Positions 32,523 through 43,564 of a stretch of DNA of 64,000 bases are shown in pieces; the first letter of the stretch is position 1; every line of letters begins with the position of its first letter. This stretch comes from Duganella sp. 1224 (GTDB taxonomy: Bacteria; Pseudomonadota; Gammaproteobacteria; Burkholderiales; Burkholderiaceae_D): contig NZ_JACBYS010000001.1 of assembly GCF_013408245.1 (NCBI RefSeq), positions 186,001 to 250,000 on the forward strand, given 5' to 3'. The notes beneath the pieces were generated by a model. That model was not told the origin of the DNA, searched no databases, and was given only the letters and a program-made list of their open reading frames with translations. A program made the position numbers and the translations under genes.

Positions 32523-34639
32523 AGCGATCCGTTTTCATCATCGCCGCCCTGGCGCTGGCCGGCGCGGTGCACGCGGCACCGACGTTCGAGGAGGTGCGGG
32601 CGGCCTATCGCTCGTCGGACGCGCAGCTGCTGGACCGGCACGGTGAGCCGATTCAGTCGCTGCGCATCGATATGGCGGCGCGGCGTCTGCCATGGGTGGC
32701 GCTGCAGGACATTTCGCCGGCCTTGCCGGCGGCGGTGTTGCAGGCGGAGGATCAGCGCTTCTATCAGCACGATGGCGTGGACTGGAACGCGGCGGTCAAG
32801 GCGGCGTGGGATAATCTGTTCCGCACGCGGCCGCGCGGCGCCTCGACCATCACCATGCAGTTGGCGGCGTTGCTCGATCCAGCCTTGCAGCCGGTCGCCA
32901 AGGGCCGCAGTTGGGGCCAGAAGTGGGATCAGGTGAGGGCGGCGCGCGAGCTGGATGCGCAGTGGAGCAAGCAGCAGATCATGGAGGCGTACCTGAACCT
33001 GGTGACGTATCGCGGCGAGCTGCAAGGTGTGGGCGCGGCGGCGCGCGGCATGTTCGGCAAGGTGCCGTCCGGGCTGGATCTGAGCGAGTCGGTGATTTTG
33101 GCCAGCTTGTTGCGTGGGCCGGCGGCGGGGCAGAAGGTGGTGTCGCAGCGGGCTTGCGCGCTAGCGCAGGAGTTGCGGCTGCCGTCGACCTGTAATGAGA
33201 TCCAGCTGCGGATAGTGGTGGCGATGGGCCGTCCGCAATTGGCTGCCGGCCTGCCGCCGGCGCCGCAGGTGGCGCAGCAGTTGCTGACGCGCGGCGGCCA
33301 GTCGGTGCGCAGTACGCTGGATGCGGGCTTGCAGCGTTACGCGCAGAACGTGCTGCGCCAGCAGTTGGCCGCGCTGCAGGGCCGTAATGTGAATGATGGC
33401 GCGGTGATTGTGCTGGATAACGCGTCTGGCGAAGTGCTGGCGTATGTCGGCAATGCCGGCGGTGGCGAGGTGGATGGTGTGGCGGCGCTGCGGCAGGCTG
33501 GGTCGACGCTCAAGCCGTTTCTGTACGAGCTGGCGCTGGAGCGCCGGCAGTTGACGGCGGCGTCGCTGATGGACGATACGGCGATCGACATCTCCACGCC
33601 TTCCGGCATGTACATCCCGCAGAATTATGACAAGAACTTCAAGGGCTATGTCAGCGTGCGCACCAGTCTGGCCAGTTCGCTGAACGTGCCGGCGGTGCGT
33701 ACGCTGGTCATGACGGGCATGGAGCGCTTCCATGAGCGCCTGCGCGCGGTGGGCCTGAGCAGCCTGACGCAGCCGGCAGAATACTACGGTTACTCGCTGG
33801 CCCTTGGCTCGGCCGAGGTGTCGCTGCTGGAGCTGACCAACGCGTACCGCACACTTGCCAACGGCGGCATCTACGACCCCGTGACACTGGCGCCTCGCAC
33901 CTTGGCGGCCATCGCCACCGCTCCAAGCGCGGCCGCCGCCGGCGCGGAGCCACGCCGCGTGCTGGACGCCCGCGCCAGCTTCATTATCGGCGATATCCTG
34001 GCCGACCGCGCGGCGCGCAGCATCACGTTCGGCTTGAAGAACGAGCTGGCGACGACCTTTTGGGCCGCCGTCAAAACCGGCACCAGCAAGGACATGCGCG
34101 ACAACTGGTGCGTCGGCTACACGGACCGCTACACGGTTGGCGTCTGGGTCGGCAATTTCGACGGCCAGTCGATGTGGGACGTCTCCGGCGTCAGCGGCGC
34201 CGCACCGGTGTGGCGCGACGTGGTGGATTATCTGCACCGCGGCCAGGCGAGCCGCGCGCCCACGCCACCGGCGGGCGTGGTGCGGCAGCAGATCGCCTAT
34301 CAGCCTGCACTGGAGACGGCACGAGGTGAATGGTTCATCGCCGGCACCGAAAGCCCGGTTATCGCCCTGGTGCAGGACCAGCACCGCGCGCCGAAGATCC
34401 TGTACCCCGGCGACGCCGCCATCATCGCCCTCGACCCGGACATCCCGGACGCCATCCAGCGCGTATTCTTCCGCGCGCAGGGCGGTCAGGGGCTGCAATG
34501 GAAGCTGGATGGCGAAGCGCTCGGGCAGGCCGCCTCCAGCTACAGCTGGCGCCCGACGCCCGGCAAGCACCAGTTGGCGCTGGTCGACGCCGACGACAAG
34601 CCGGTCGCCACCAGCCAGTTCATGGTGCGCGGCCAATGA
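32519..34639 (+). CDS. pbpC: Penicillin-binding protein 1C
   Basis: A 706-residue bifunctional peptidoglycan synthase. The N-terminal signal-anchor is MKRSVFIIAALALAGAVHA; the transglycosylase (GT51) domain has EDQRFYQHDGVDW and RGASTITMQLA; the transpeptidase has AGSTLKPF with Ser329/Lys332, SSLNVPAV and KTGTSKD with Lys519; the C-terminal PBP1C-specific domain ends near residue 705. It shares ATGA with the macroglobulin gene, and its stop overlaps the next small gene. The pair is thought to work together in wall repair at breaches (family knowledge). Confidence 0.94.
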   Translation: MKRSVFIIAALALAGAVHAAPTFEEVRAAYRSSDAQLLDRHGEPIQSLRIDMAARRLPWVALQDISPALPAAVLQAEDQRFYQHDGVDWNAAVKAAWDNLFRTRPRGASTITMQLAALLDPALQPVAKGRSWGQKWDQVRAARELDAQWSKQQIMEAYLNLVTYRGELQGVGAAARGMFGKVPSGLDLSESVILASLLRGPAAGQKVVSQRACALAQELRLPSTCNEIQLRIVVAMGRPQLAAGLPPAPQVAQQLLTRGGQSVRSTLDAGLQRYAQNVLRQQLAALQGRNVNDGAVIVLDNASGEVLAYVGNAGGGEVDGVAALRQAGSTLKPFLYELALERRQLTAASLMDDTAIDISTPSGMYIPQNYDKNFKGYVSVRTSLASSLNVPAVRTLVMTGMERFHERLRAVGLSSLTQPAEYYGYSLALGSAEVSLLELTNAYRTLANGGIYDPVTLAPRTLAAIATAPSAAAAGAEPRRVLDARASFIIGDILADRAARSITFGLKNELATTFWAAVKTGTSKDMRDNWCVGYTDRYTVGVWVGNFDGQSMWDVSGVSGAAPVWRDVVDYLHRGQASRAPTPPAGVVRQQIAYQPALETARGEWFIAGTESPVIALVQDQHRAPKILYPGDAAIIALDPDIPDAIQRVFFRAQGGQGLQWKLDGEALGQAASSYSWRPTPGKHQLALVDADDKPVATSQFMVRGQ

Positions 34640-34863
34640 AGAAATACAAAAACCTCAACGGCGACTCAGGCGTGGTGGCCTACGATATCGCCGCCGGCGC
34701 GATCACGGTGCAGTTCCGCAGCGGCGAGAAATACCTCTACAGCGACAACAGCGCCGGTGCCGACAACGTCGCCGCCATGCAGCGCCTGGCGCAAAGTGGA
34801 CGCGGCCTGAGTACCTTCATCGCGCAGCACGTCCACGACCGCTACGCACGCAAGTGGCATTGA
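34636..34863 (+). CDS. KTSC-like small protein overlapping pbpC
   Basis: A 75-residue protein whose ATG overlaps the pbpC stop (ATGA). The central GEKYLYSDNSAG followed by a helix and GRGLSTFIAQHVHDRYARKW resembles the KTSC domain, a small fold of unknown function in which a Tyr-containing beta strand precedes a helix and an FIxxxVxxxY segment. There is no signal peptide, so unlike its two upstream neighbours it acts in the cytosol. Coupling to pbpC is likely translational. The domain assignment is tentative. Confidence 0.65.
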   Translation: MKKYKNLNGDSGVVAYDIAAGAITVQFRSGEKYLYSDNSAGADNVAAMQRLAQSGRGLSTFIAQHVHDRYARKWH

Positions 34864-34875
34864 GGTGTTGATACA

Positions 34876-35712
34876 TCAACGCGCCGGCAGGCGCACCCGC
34901 GCCACCACCGGGAAATGGTCGGACGGATAGCGGGCGTCGATGGAGTCGGTGAGCACCGCGTAGCGCAGCACCTGCCACTGCGGGCTGACGAAGATGTAGT
35001 CAATGCGCTCCTCGGCCGGCTTGCCGATATTGAAGCCGTTGAACGTCTCCAGCGGACCGTAGGCCGGCGTCTGGCTGATGGCGCGCGCGTCGCGCAACGC
35101 GGCGCTGATGGTGGCATAGGCCTCGCTGTCCGGCGTGCTGTTCAGATCACCCAGCACGATCAGCGGCAGCGCGCCGGCCAGCGCGTGGCCGCGCTCCACC
35201 AGCAGCCGCGCCGATTCGCGCCGCGCCACCACGCCCTCGTGGTCGAAGTGCGCGTTCAGCACCACAAACCGCTCGCCGCTGGCCTTGTCGCGCAGCCGCG
35301 CCCAGGTGGCGATGCGCTTGCAGCAGCGCGCGTCCCAGCCCATGCTCGGCTGTTCCGGCGTGGCGCTGAACCAGAAATCGCCATGGTCTTCCAGCGCAAA
35401 GCGCTCGCGCCGGTAGAAGATGGCCGAGTGCTCGCCGGCCTGCTTGCCGTCGTCGCGGCCCGCGCCCACGCGGCCGTAGTCGCTCAGCGCGTCCAGGTCG
35501 GCCAGCTGGTTTTCCAGTCCCTCCTGCGTGCCCCACAGGTCGAAACCGTGATAGCGCACCAGCGCGCGCATGGCGTCGCGGCGCGCCGGCCAGACGTTTT
35601 TGCCGTCGTTGGGGTTGTCGTAGCGCAGGTTGTAGGTGGCGACGTTGAAATCGACCTGGGCGAAGGCGAATGGGGTGAGCAGCAACAGCAGGGGCAGGGC
35701 AAGGTAGCGCAT
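34876..35712 (-). CDS. Secreted endonuclease/exonuclease/phosphatase-family protein
   Basis: A 278-residue protein with a signal peptide (MRYLALPLLLLLTPFAFA, cleavage before QVDFN). The EEP fold motifs are intact: ATYNLRYD, a Glu-containing WGTQEGLENQLADL, LNAHFDHEG, IVLGDLNSTPDS and RIDYIFVSPQW, ending with SDHFPVVARVRL with the catalytic Asp-His. Members cut DNA, sphingolipids or sugar-phosphate diesters; a secreted nuclease or phosphodiesterase is most likely. It is convergent with the small KTSC-like gene and lies after the yccA terminator. Confidence 0.9.
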   Translation of the reverse strand: MRYLALPLLLLLTPFAFAQVDFNVATYNLRYDNPNDGKNVWPARRDAMRALVRYHGFDLWGTQEGLENQLADLDALSDYGRVGAGRDDGKQAGEHSAIFYRRERFALEDHGDFWFSATPEQPSMGWDARCCKRIATWARLRDKASGERFVVLNAHFDHEGVVARRESARLLVERGHALAGALPLIVLGDLNSTPDSEAYATISAALRDARAISQTPAYGPLETFNGFNIGKPAEERIDYIFVSPQWQVLRYAVLTDSIDARYPSDHFPVVARVRLPAR

Positions 35713-35727
35713 GGAACTCCAGACGAT

Positions 35728-35752
35728 AAAAAAGCCGGCAGGAGCCGGCTTT
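35728..35752 (-). terminator. Intrinsic terminator after yccA
   Basis: On the minus strand the stem AAAGCCGGC-TCCT-GCCGGCTTT is followed by a T-run (six A residues on the plus strand at 35728-35733). It lies 18 bases after the yccA stop and just before the endonuclease-family gene, separating the two. Confidence 0.85.
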
Positions 35753-35769
35753 CGAGGAAGTGGGGAAGC

Positions 35770-36450
35770 TTAGTCGCGGTTGCCGCCGAAGATACCCAGC
35801 AGCGACAGCAGGTTGGCGAAGATGTTGTACACATCCAGGTAGATGCTCAGCGTGGCGCGGATGTAGTTGGTCTCGCCGCCGTTGACGATCTGCTGCACGT
35901 CATACAGGATGTAGGCCGAGAAGATGGCGATGGCCACTACCGAGATCACGATCGCCAGTGCCGGGATGCCCAGGAAGATGTTGGCGATCGACGCCAGCAG
36001 CAGGATCACGACGCCCGCGAACAGCCACGAGCCCATGCCCGAGAAGTCACGCTTGGACACGGTGGCGATCGACGCCAGCGTGGCGAATACCGCCGCCGTG
36101 CCGCCGAACGCGGTGGCGATCAGGAAGCCGCCATTCGAGTAGCCGAGGATGCGCGACAGCAGCGGCGTCAGCCACAGGCCCATGAAGAAGGTGAAGCCCA
36201 GCAGCAGCGCCACGCCGACGCCGGAATCCTTGTTCTTCTCGATGCCCCAGATGAAGCCGAAGGCGATGGCCAGGAACAGCAGCGCCATCAGCCCACCGCC
36301 CAGTGGCAGGTGCAGGGACACGCCGATCACCGCGCCGAGTACGGTCGGAACCATCGACAGGGCCAGCAGCCAGTAGGTGTTGCGCAGCACGTTGTGCTGC
36401 ACCAACCGGCGGCTACCCGCCAGGTCGTAGGTGTTTTGCATGTTGTTCAT
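35770..36450 (-). CDS. yccA: Bax inhibitor-1/YccA-family membrane protein
   Basis: A 226-residue inner-membrane protein with about seven transmembrane helices (for example LALSMVPTVLGAVIGVSL, LMALLFLAIAFGFIWG and LVIS-type helices near the end). The UPF0005 signature region with Asp residues in the last helices (AYILYDVQQIVNGG) fits the TMBIM calcium-leak fold. In E. coli YccA is a substrate and modulator of FtsH, regulated with HflKC, whose genes are 11 kb away here. The start at 36450 has GGAGG 4 bases upstream; an ATG at 36441 is also possible. Confidence 0.9.
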   Translation of the reverse strand: MNNMQNTYDLAGSRRLVQHNVLRNTYWLLALSMVPTVLGAVIGVSLHLPLGGGLMALLFLAIAFGFIWGIEKNKDSGVGVALLLGFTFFMGLWLTPLLSRILGYSNGGFLIATAFGGTAAVFATLASIATVSKRDFSGMGSWLFAGVVILLLASIANIFLGIPALAIVISVVAIAIFSAYILYDVQQIVNGGETNYIRATLSIYLDVYNIFANLLSLLGIFGGNRD

Positions 36451-36723
36451 AGTGCCTCCATTAAAGGATGAAAGTTTACTGCTTTGATAAAAGCATAGCA
36501 CGCCGATTCCGGGATTGCCTTAAAAGATGCCTTAATTGCACTTAAATAGGGCTTAATCTGCCTTCATGAGCGTTTCCCGGCACCAAAAACGGGCAATTTA
36601 TAGCTCTATTGCAAGCTTATCTACTGCCATCTTTCGGAATATGGGGTGTTCTATGGTAAAATCAAAGGTTGATTGGATTATCAATTCTTGTTTTAAACCT
36701 TTCTTTTTATTGGAGTTTTTCAA
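36451..36723. promoter_or_regulatory. AT-rich divergent gap between yccA and ndk
   Basis: This 273-base gap is much richer in AT than its surroundings and has no convincing gene. It should hold both promoters. Candidate boxes for ndk are TTGATT (near 36667) and TTTAAA (near 36690), 17 bases apart, or TAAAAT near 36657 further upstream. The ribosome site GGAG lies 9 bases before the ndk ATG. Confidence 0.4.
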
Positions 36724-37131
36724 ATGGCAATCGAACGCACCCTGTCGATCATCAAACCAGACGCAGTTGCAAAAAACGTGATCGGCCAAATCTACAGCCG
36801 CTTCGAGAACGCTGGCCTGAAGATCGTTGCCGCTCAGATGAAGCAACTGTCGCGTGAAGATGCTGAAGGTTTCTACGCTGCTCACAAAGAGCGCGGTTTC
36901 TTCAAAGACCTGGTCGACTTCATGGTCTCGGGCCCAGTCATGATCCAGGTTCTGGAAGGCGAAAACGCCGTTCTGAAAAACCGTGAACTGATGGGCGCCA
37001 CCGATCCGAAGAAGGCCGACAAAGGCACCATCCGTGCTGACTTCGCCGACTCGATCGACGCCAACGCTGTTCACGGCTCGGACGCTGTTGAAGCCGCTCA
37101 AGTTGAAATCGCTTACTTCTTCGGTAAGTAA
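36724..37131 (+). CDS. ndk: Nucleoside diphosphate kinase
   Basis: A 135-residue enzyme that transfers phosphate from ATP to other nucleoside diphosphates through a phospho-histidine. The start [15 protein letters not shown] and the active-site His in [13 protein letters not shown] are typical, and the Kpn loop region ([20 protein letters not shown]) is intact. The protein is about six residues shorter than E. coli Ndk, with the usual betaproteobacterial C-terminus. It is followed by a hairpin and rlmN. Confidence 0.97.
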   Translation: MAIERTLSIIKPDAVAKNVIGQIYSRFENAGLKIVAAQMKQLSREDAEGFYAAHKERGFFKDLVDFMVSGPVMIQVLEGENAVLKNRELMGATDPKKADKGTIRADFADSIDANAVHGSDAVEAAQVEIAYFFGK

Positions 37132-37143
37132 TTTGTAAGGATT

Positions 37144-37171
37144 CCGTTTCCGCGCCGCGGTGCGGAAACGG
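37144..37171 (+). other. 10-bp hairpin between ndk and rlmN
   Basis: Arms CCGTTTCCGC (37144-37153) and GCGGAAACGG (37162-37171) with an 8-base loop. There is no T-run, and the right arm runs into the weak ribosome site 5 bases before the rlmN start, so it could limit rlmN translation or stabilise the ndk mRNA 3' end. Confidence 0.5.
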
Positions 37172-37176
37172 GATAA

Positions 37177-38375
<1,199 letters not shown>

Positions 38376-38376
<1 letters not shown>

Positions 38377-39191
38377 TGACCTTCCTGGCGCAGCGGAGCC
38401 GGCTCAGTCTCGTCGCCCTGTGCGCGGCAGGGACGCTGGCCGGTTGCGCCTCGCCGGGCCCCGGCGCCAGCGGCAAGGCCGAGCTGACCACGGCGTCGGA
38501 CCAGACGGCGGCGCAGCGCAAGGTGGATATCCGCATGCAGCTGGCCATCGGCTACTTCGAGCAGGGCCAGTACGCGGTGGCGCTGGACGAGGTCAAGCTG
38601 GCGCTGGCGGCCGATCCGAACTACGCCGACGGCTACGGCATGCGCGGCCTGATTTACCAGCAGATGGGCGAGCGCGCGCTGGCCGAGGACAATTTTGTCC
38701 GCGCCCGCAGGCTGGCGCCCGCCAGCCCGGAGCTGGCCAACAACTACGGTTCCTTCCTGTGCCAGGAGGGCCGCGTGAAGGAAGCGCTGCCGCTGTTTGA
38801 CGCGGCCCTGGCCAACCGTGCCTACCGTTCGCCGGCCAGCGCCGCGAACAACGCCGGGTCGTGCGCATTGAAGATCAAGGATTACGCCAGCGCGGAGCGT
38901 TATCTGCTGCAAGCCTTGCAGTTGACGCCCGACCTGCCGGCCACCAACGCCAATCTGGCGCGGGTCTATTTTGAGAAAGGCGATTATGTGCGCGCCAATT
39001 TCTTTATCTCCCGCTTGAACAAGGTGGCAAAGATGGAGAGCCTGACGGCCGATGTGCTGTGGCTCGCGATTAAGGTGCAGCATAAGCTGGGCGATACGGA
39101 TGCGGAAGCTGGCTGGGCGACGCAATTGCGCCGTCACCACTCCGGCTCGACCGAGTATGCTGCTTATCAACGTGGGGCGTTTGATGAGTGA
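38376..39191 (+). CDS. pilW: Type IV pilus biogenesis lipoprotein PilW/PilF
   Basis: A 271-residue outer-membrane lipoprotein (lipobox TLAGCASP) composed of TPR repeats, for example LAIGYFEQGQYAVALDEVKLALAADPNYADGYGMRGLIYQQMG. PilF/PilW is the pilotin that places the PilQ secretin in the outer membrane. The gene overlaps the rlmN stop by one base and rodZ starts just inside its end, as in many betaproteobacteria. Confidence 0.93.
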
Positions 39192-40224
39192 AACAGGGGT
39201 ACCAATGAATTCTGAGTGGGCAGAGCCGCCACAAGAGCAGGGCAGCACCAGTACCGGCAAGGCGACGCCAGGCGCTTTGCTGGCGGCCCAGCGCGAAGCG
39301 ATGGGTTTGACGGTCGAGCAGATCGCCGATCAACTGAAGCTGGCGGTGCGCCAGGTGAAGGCATTGGAAGCGGGCGATTACGCCGCGCTGCCCAACATGG
39401 CGGTCACGCGCGGCTTTGTGCGCGCCTACGCCAAGGTACTGAAGATGGACGCGGCCCCGCTGGTCGCGATGATCGACGCGCTGGCACCACCCGCCCCTGA
39501 AGTGGTGGTGCCGCGCAAGGATTTGTCGGCCTCGTTCTCGGAGTCGCGCTTTCCGTCGATGACGGAGCGTTCGTCCGGCCCGGCCGGCTGGCTGGTCGGC
39601 CTGGCCGTGGTGGTGGTGGTGGGCGCGGCCGGCGCTTACGCTTACCAGAGCGGCCTGATTCCGGCCTCGCTGTTCCAGCGCAAGGATGTCGCCGCCGAGG
39701 AGGCCAAGCCGGCCGATGCCTCGGCGCCGCTGGACACCACGCTGGTCAAGCCGGGCGAGGAGGCCGCGCCGCTGCAGTCGCCTAACGTGCCGCTGGTGTC
39801 GGTGCCGCCGCAGGGCGAGCAGGCCGCCGCCACGCCGGCGCCCGCGGCTGATGCGCCGGCCGCCGCTGCGTCGCCAGCCGCCCCGACGCCAACGCCAGTC
39901 GCGCCATCGGCCGCCCCGGCCCCGGCGGCCGCGACGCCAGCGCCAGCTACGCCGGCGGCCGCTGCCACCGCGCCAGCCGCCGCCGAAGGCCGTCAGCTGG
40001 TGCTGAAGTTGAAAGAAGATTCGTGGGTGGAGATCCGCCGCCCGGGCACGACGCCGTTGATTTCGCGTCTGGTCAAAGCCGGCAGCACCGAGACCTTTGA
40101 TATCAAGGACCCGGCGCTGCTGATCGTCGGCAAGCCGGGCGGCGTGGAGGCCACGCTGGGCGGCGCGCCGCTGGCGCTGCCGACCATCCCCGGCGGCACG
40201 ATTTCGCGCGTAAATATCAAGTAA
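39184..40224 (+). CDS. rodZ: Cytoskeletal protein RodZ
   Basis: A 346-residue bitopic membrane protein linking MreB to the wall-synthesis machinery. An N-terminal helix-turn-helix (GALLAAQREAMGLTVEQIADQLKLAVRQVKALEAGDYAAL) binds MreB; one transmembrane segment (WLVGLAVVVVVGAAGAYAY) follows near residue 140; then comes a Pro/Ala-rich periplasmic linker and the C-terminal DUF4115 domain (LVLKLKEDSWVEIRR). The ATG at 39184 overlaps pilW; the ATG at 39205 has a better spaced AGGGG and may be the true start. Confidence 0.92.
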   Translation: MSETGVPMNSEWAEPPQEQGSTSTGKATPGALLAAQREAMGLTVEQIADQLKLAVRQVKALEAGDYAALPNMAVTRGFVRAYAKVLKMDAAPLVAMIDALAPPAPEVVVPRKDLSASFSESRFPSMTERSSGPAGWLVGLAVVVVVGAAGAYAYQSGLIPASLFQRKDVAAEEAKPADASAPLDTTLVKPGEEAAPLQSPNVPLVSVPPQGEQAAATPAPAADAPAAAASPAAPTPTPVAPSAAPAPAAATPAPATPAAAATAPAAAEGRQLVLKLKEDSWVEIRRPGTTPLISRLVKAGSTETFDIKDPALLIVGKPGGVEATLGGAPLALPTIPGGTISRVNIK

Positions 40225-40253
40225 GTATCGAGTAAGAACAGAGTTAGAACATC

Positions 40254-41513
40254 ATGACGCAAACTGCTATTCCATCGGGACCAGCCGACCGCCGCGCCAG
40301 CCGCCGCGTGCTGATCCAGCACGGCGAGCGCAAAATCTGGGTCGGCGGCGACGCGCCGGTGGTGGTGCAGTCGATGACCAACACCGACACCGCCAACGCC
40401 ATCGAAACCGCGATCCAGATCCGCGACCTGGCGCGCGCCGGCTCGGAACTGGTGCGCCTGACCGTGGACCGTCCGGAATCGGCCGAAGCGATTCCGTACA
40501 TCCGCGATCAGCTGGACAAGATGGGCGTCGACGTGCCGCTGGTCGGCGACTTCCACTACAACGGCCACACGCTGTTGCAGGACTATCCGGAGTGCGCCAA
40601 GGCGCTGTCCAAGTACCGCATCAATCCGGGCAACGTCGGCAAGGGCGCCAAGCGCGACACCCAGTTCGCGCAGATGATCGAAGTGGCGGCGCGCCACGAC
40701 AAGCCGGTGCGCATCGGCGTCAACTGGGGCAGCCTGGATCAGGCGCTGCTGGCGCGCATCATGGACGAAAACGCCGTGCGCGACAATCCATGGACCGCGC
40801 AGCAGGTGATGTATGAGGCGCTGATCACCTCGGCCATCGAGAACGCGCAGCGCGCCGAGGAACTGGGCCTGGCGCGCGACAAGATCATCCTGTCGTGCAA
40901 GGTCTCGGGCGTGCAGGATCTGATCGCCGTCTACCGCGAACTGGGCAAGCGCTGCGACTACCCGCTGCATCTCGGCCTGACCGAGGCCGGCATGGGCAGC
41001 AAGGGCATCGTCGCCTCGACGGCGGCGCTGTCGGTGCTGCTGCAGGAGGGCATCGGCGACACCATCCGCATCTCGCTGACGCCGGAGCCGGGCGGCGACC
41101 GCACCAAGGAAGTGGTGGTCGGCCAGGAGATCCTGCAGACCATGGGCCTGCGCAAGTTCACGCCGATGGTGATCGCCTGCCCGGGCTGCGGCCGCACCAC
41201 GTCCACCACCTTCCAGGAACTGGCGGACAACATCCAGACCTTCCTGCGCGACCAGATGCCGGAGTGGAAAAAGCTGTATCCGGGCGTAGAAGCGATGAAC
41301 GTGGCCGTGATGGGCTGCATCGTCAACGGTCCGGGCGAATCGAAGCACGCCAACATCGGCATCAGCCTGCCGGGCACCGGCGAATCGCCGGCGGCGCCGG
41401 TGTTCGTTGACGGCGCCAAGGTGGCCACGCTGCGCGGTGAGCGCATCGTCGAGGAATTCCAGGAAATCGTACTGAATTACGTGAAGAAGAACTACAGCAA
41501 AGAATATGTCTAA
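40254..41513 (+). CDS. ispG: 4-hydroxy-3-methylbut-2-enyl diphosphate synthase
   Basis: A 419-residue Fe-S enzyme of the MEP isoprenoid pathway that converts MEcPP to HMBPP. The N-terminal TIM-barrel part has [14 protein letters not shown], and the 4Fe-4S ligands are in ACPGCGRTT and [19 protein letters not shown]. Length is normal for betaproteobacteria. The last 8 bases overlap hisS. Confidence 0.96.
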   Translation: MTQTAIPSGPADRRASRRVLIQHGERKIWVGGDAPVVVQSMTNTDTANAIETAIQIRDLARAGSELVRLTVDRPESAEAIPYIRDQLDKMGVDVPLVGDFHYNGHTLLQDYPECAKALSKYRINPGNVGKGAKRDTQFAQMIEVAARHDKPVRIGVNWGSLDQALLARIMDENAVRDNPWTAQQVMYEALITSAIENAQRAEELGLARDKIILSCKVSGVQDLIAVYRELGKRCDYPLHLGLTEAGMGSKGIVASTAALSVLLQEGIGDTIRISLTPEPGGDRTKEVVVGQEILQTMGLRKFTPMVIACPGCGRTTSTTFQELADNIQTFLRDQMPEWKKLYPGVEAMNVAVMGCIVNGPGESKHANIGISLPGTGESPAAPVFVDGAKVATLRGERIVEEFQEIVLNYVKKNYSKEYV

Positions 41514-42849
41514 AACTGAAAAAATCGTCGCCGTCAAAGGCATGAACGACATCCTGCCGCAGGACTCGCACCTGTGGCAGCTGTTCGAGAACACCGCGCA
41601 GTCGGTGGTGCAGAGCTATGGCTTCCAGCAGATCCGCACGCCGATCGTGGAAGACACCGCGCTGTTCAAGCGCGCCATCGGCGCCGTGACCGACATCGTC
41701 GAGAAGGAAATGTACTCCTTCGAGGACTCGATGAACGGCGACCAGTTGACGCTGCGCCCGGAAGGCACGGCCGGCGCGGTGCGCGCGGTCATCGAACATA
41801 ACCTGGTCTACGAAGGCCCGAAGCGCCTGTGGTACACCGGCCCGATGTTCCGCCACGAGCGTCCGCAGCGCGGCCGCTATCGCCAGTTCTACCAGTTCGG
41901 CTGCGAGGCCGTGGGCTTCTCCGGTCCGGACGTGGACGCGGAAATGATCATCATGTGCCGCCGCCTGTGGGATGACCTGGGCCTGCCGGAGATCCGCCTG
42001 GAGATCAACTCGATCGGCGACGCCGAGGAGCGCGCGCGCCACCGCGTCGATCTGATCGCCTACCTGGAAAAACACGAGGACCAGCTGGACGCCGAAGCCA
42101 AGCGCCGCCTGCACACCAACCCGCTGCGCATCCTGGACACCAAGAACCCGGCGCTGCAGGACCTGGTCAACGCCGCGCCCAAGCTGATGGACTACCTGGG
42201 CGAGGAATCGCTGGCCCACTTCAACGGCGTGCGCAAGATCCTGGATCACGCCAACGTGCAGTACGTGATCAACACGCGCCTGGTGCGCGGCCTGGATTAC
42301 TACAACCGCACCGTGTTCGAATGGGTGACCGACGCCCTGGGCTCGCAGGGCACGGTGTGCGCCGGCGGCCGTTACGATCCGCTGATCGCCTCGTTTGGCG
42401 GCAAGCCGACGCCGGCCGTCGGTTTCGCCATGGGCATCGAGCGCCTGCTGGAGCTGATGAAGGAAGCCGGCGAGCCGGACGCGCCCAACCAGTGCGACGT
42501 CTACCTGGTGCACCAGGGTGAAGCGGCGCAGTTGCAGGCCTTCGTGCTGGGCGAGCGCCTGCGCGACGCCGGCCTGGATGTGATCATGCACGGCTCCACC
42601 GCCGCCGGTGCGGGCAGCTTCAAGTCGCAGATGAAGAAGGCCGATGGCAGCGGCGCGTCGTTCGCCGTCATCATCGGCGAGGACGAAGTGAGCAACAACA
42701 CCGCCGCCGTCAAGGCGATGCGCGCGGCCGAGGGCGAGCAGCAGCAGACCACGGTGCCGTTCGACGACGTCGTCGACTTCGTGGTGGACCAGATCACCGA
42801 CAGCGGCGACCACCACCACCACGTGCACGACGAGCACTGCAACCACTAA
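41506..42849 (+). CDS. hisS: Histidyl-tRNA synthetase, His-rich tail
   Basis: A 447-residue class II synthetase that charges tRNA-His. Motif 2 and the histidine-A signature are visible ([31 protein letters not shown] and [13 protein letters not shown]), and the anticodon-binding domain follows. The last 12 residues are unusual: [12 protein letters not shown], seven histidines and a cysteine, directly at the C-terminus. It overlaps ispG by 8 bases and precedes the yfgM-like gene by 30. Confidence 0.95.
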   Translation: MSKTEKIVAVKGMNDILPQDSHLWQLFENTAQSVVQSYGFQQIRTPIVEDTALFKRAIGAVTDIVEKEMYSFEDSMNGDQLTLRPEGTAGAVRAVIEHNLVYEGPKRLWYTGPMFRHERPQRGRYRQFYQFGCEAVGFSGPDVDAEMIIMCRRLWDDLGLPEIRLEINSIGDAEERARHRVDLIAYLEKHEDQLDAEAKRRLHTNPLRILDTKNPALQDLVNAAPKLMDYLGEESLAHFNGVRKILDHANVQYVINTRLVRGLDYYNRTVFEWVTDALGSQGTVCAGGRYDPLIASFGGKPTPAVGFAMGIERLLELMKEAGEPDAPNQCDVYLVHQGEAAQLQAFVLGERLRDAGLDVIMHGSTAAGAGSFKSQMKKADGSGASFAVIIGEDEVSNNTAAVKAMRAAEGEQQQTTVPFDDVVDFVVDQITDSGDHHHHVHDEHCNH

Positions 42850-42879
42850 TTCAACCAACGATAACGGCAGACCAATACC

Positions 42880-43533
42880 ATGGCATACGATCTTGAAGAA
42901 CAAGAACAACTGGCGTCCCTCAAAGCGTGGTGGGACAAGTACGGCAACGCCACCACCTGGGTGCTGATCGCCGCGCTGGCGGCGTATTCCGGCTACACCT
43001 ACTGGAAGTTCCGTGAACGTGACCAGGCGCAGCAGGCGTCGGCGCTGTACAACGAGCTGCAGACCGCCGTGGAAGCCAAGGACAACGCCAAGGCGCTGCG
43101 CGCGGCCGGCGACATCGAAAGCAAATTCGGCGGCACCGCCTACGGCGCCATGGCCGCGCTGGTCGCCGCCAAGAGCTCGTTCGACGCCAATGACCTGAAA
43201 TCGGCCAAGGCCCAGCTGCAGTGGGCCGCCGACCACGGCGCCGACGAGTTCAAGGCGGTGGCCAAGATCCGCCTGGCCGGCGTGCTGCTGGATGAAAAAG
43301 CCTACCCGGAAGCGCTGAAGGCGCTGGAAGGCGATGTGCCGGCGCAGTTTGCCGGTGCCGTTGCCGACCGCAAGGGCGACATCCTGGCCGCGCAGAACAA
43401 GCTGGCCGAAGCCCGCGCCGCCTATCAGGCCGCGCTGGACGCCACCGACAAGAACAACCCTGGCCGTCAACTGATCCAGCTGAAACTCGAAGCGATCGGC
43501 GGCTCCGTGCCAGCCGCCAAAGGCGCAGCGTAA
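42880..43533 (+). CDS. yfgM: YfgM-family ancillary SecYEG/periplasmic TPR protein
   Basis: A 217-residue single-pass inner-membrane protein: a short cytoplasmic N-terminus (MAYDLEEQEQLASLKAWWDKYG), one transmembrane segment (WVLIAALAAYSGYTYW), then periplasmic TPR-like helices (AYPEALKALEGDVPAQFAGAVADRKGDILAAQ). YfgM works with the SecYEG translocon and periplasmic chaperones in E. coli. It lies between hisS and bamB as in many Proteobacteria. Confidence 0.92.
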   Translation: MAYDLEEQEQLASLKAWWDKYGNATTWVLIAALAAYSGYTYWKFRERDQAQQASALYNELQTAVEAKDNAKALRAAGDIESKFGGTAYGAMAALVAAKSSFDANDLKSAKAQLQWAADHGADEFKAVAKIRLAGVLLDEKAYPEALKALEGDVPAQFAGAVADRKGDILAAQNKLAEARAAYQAALDATDKNNPGRQLIQLKLEAIGGSVPAAKGAA

Positions 43534-43564
43534 ACCGACTCGTAACGATCAAGGCTTATAAATT

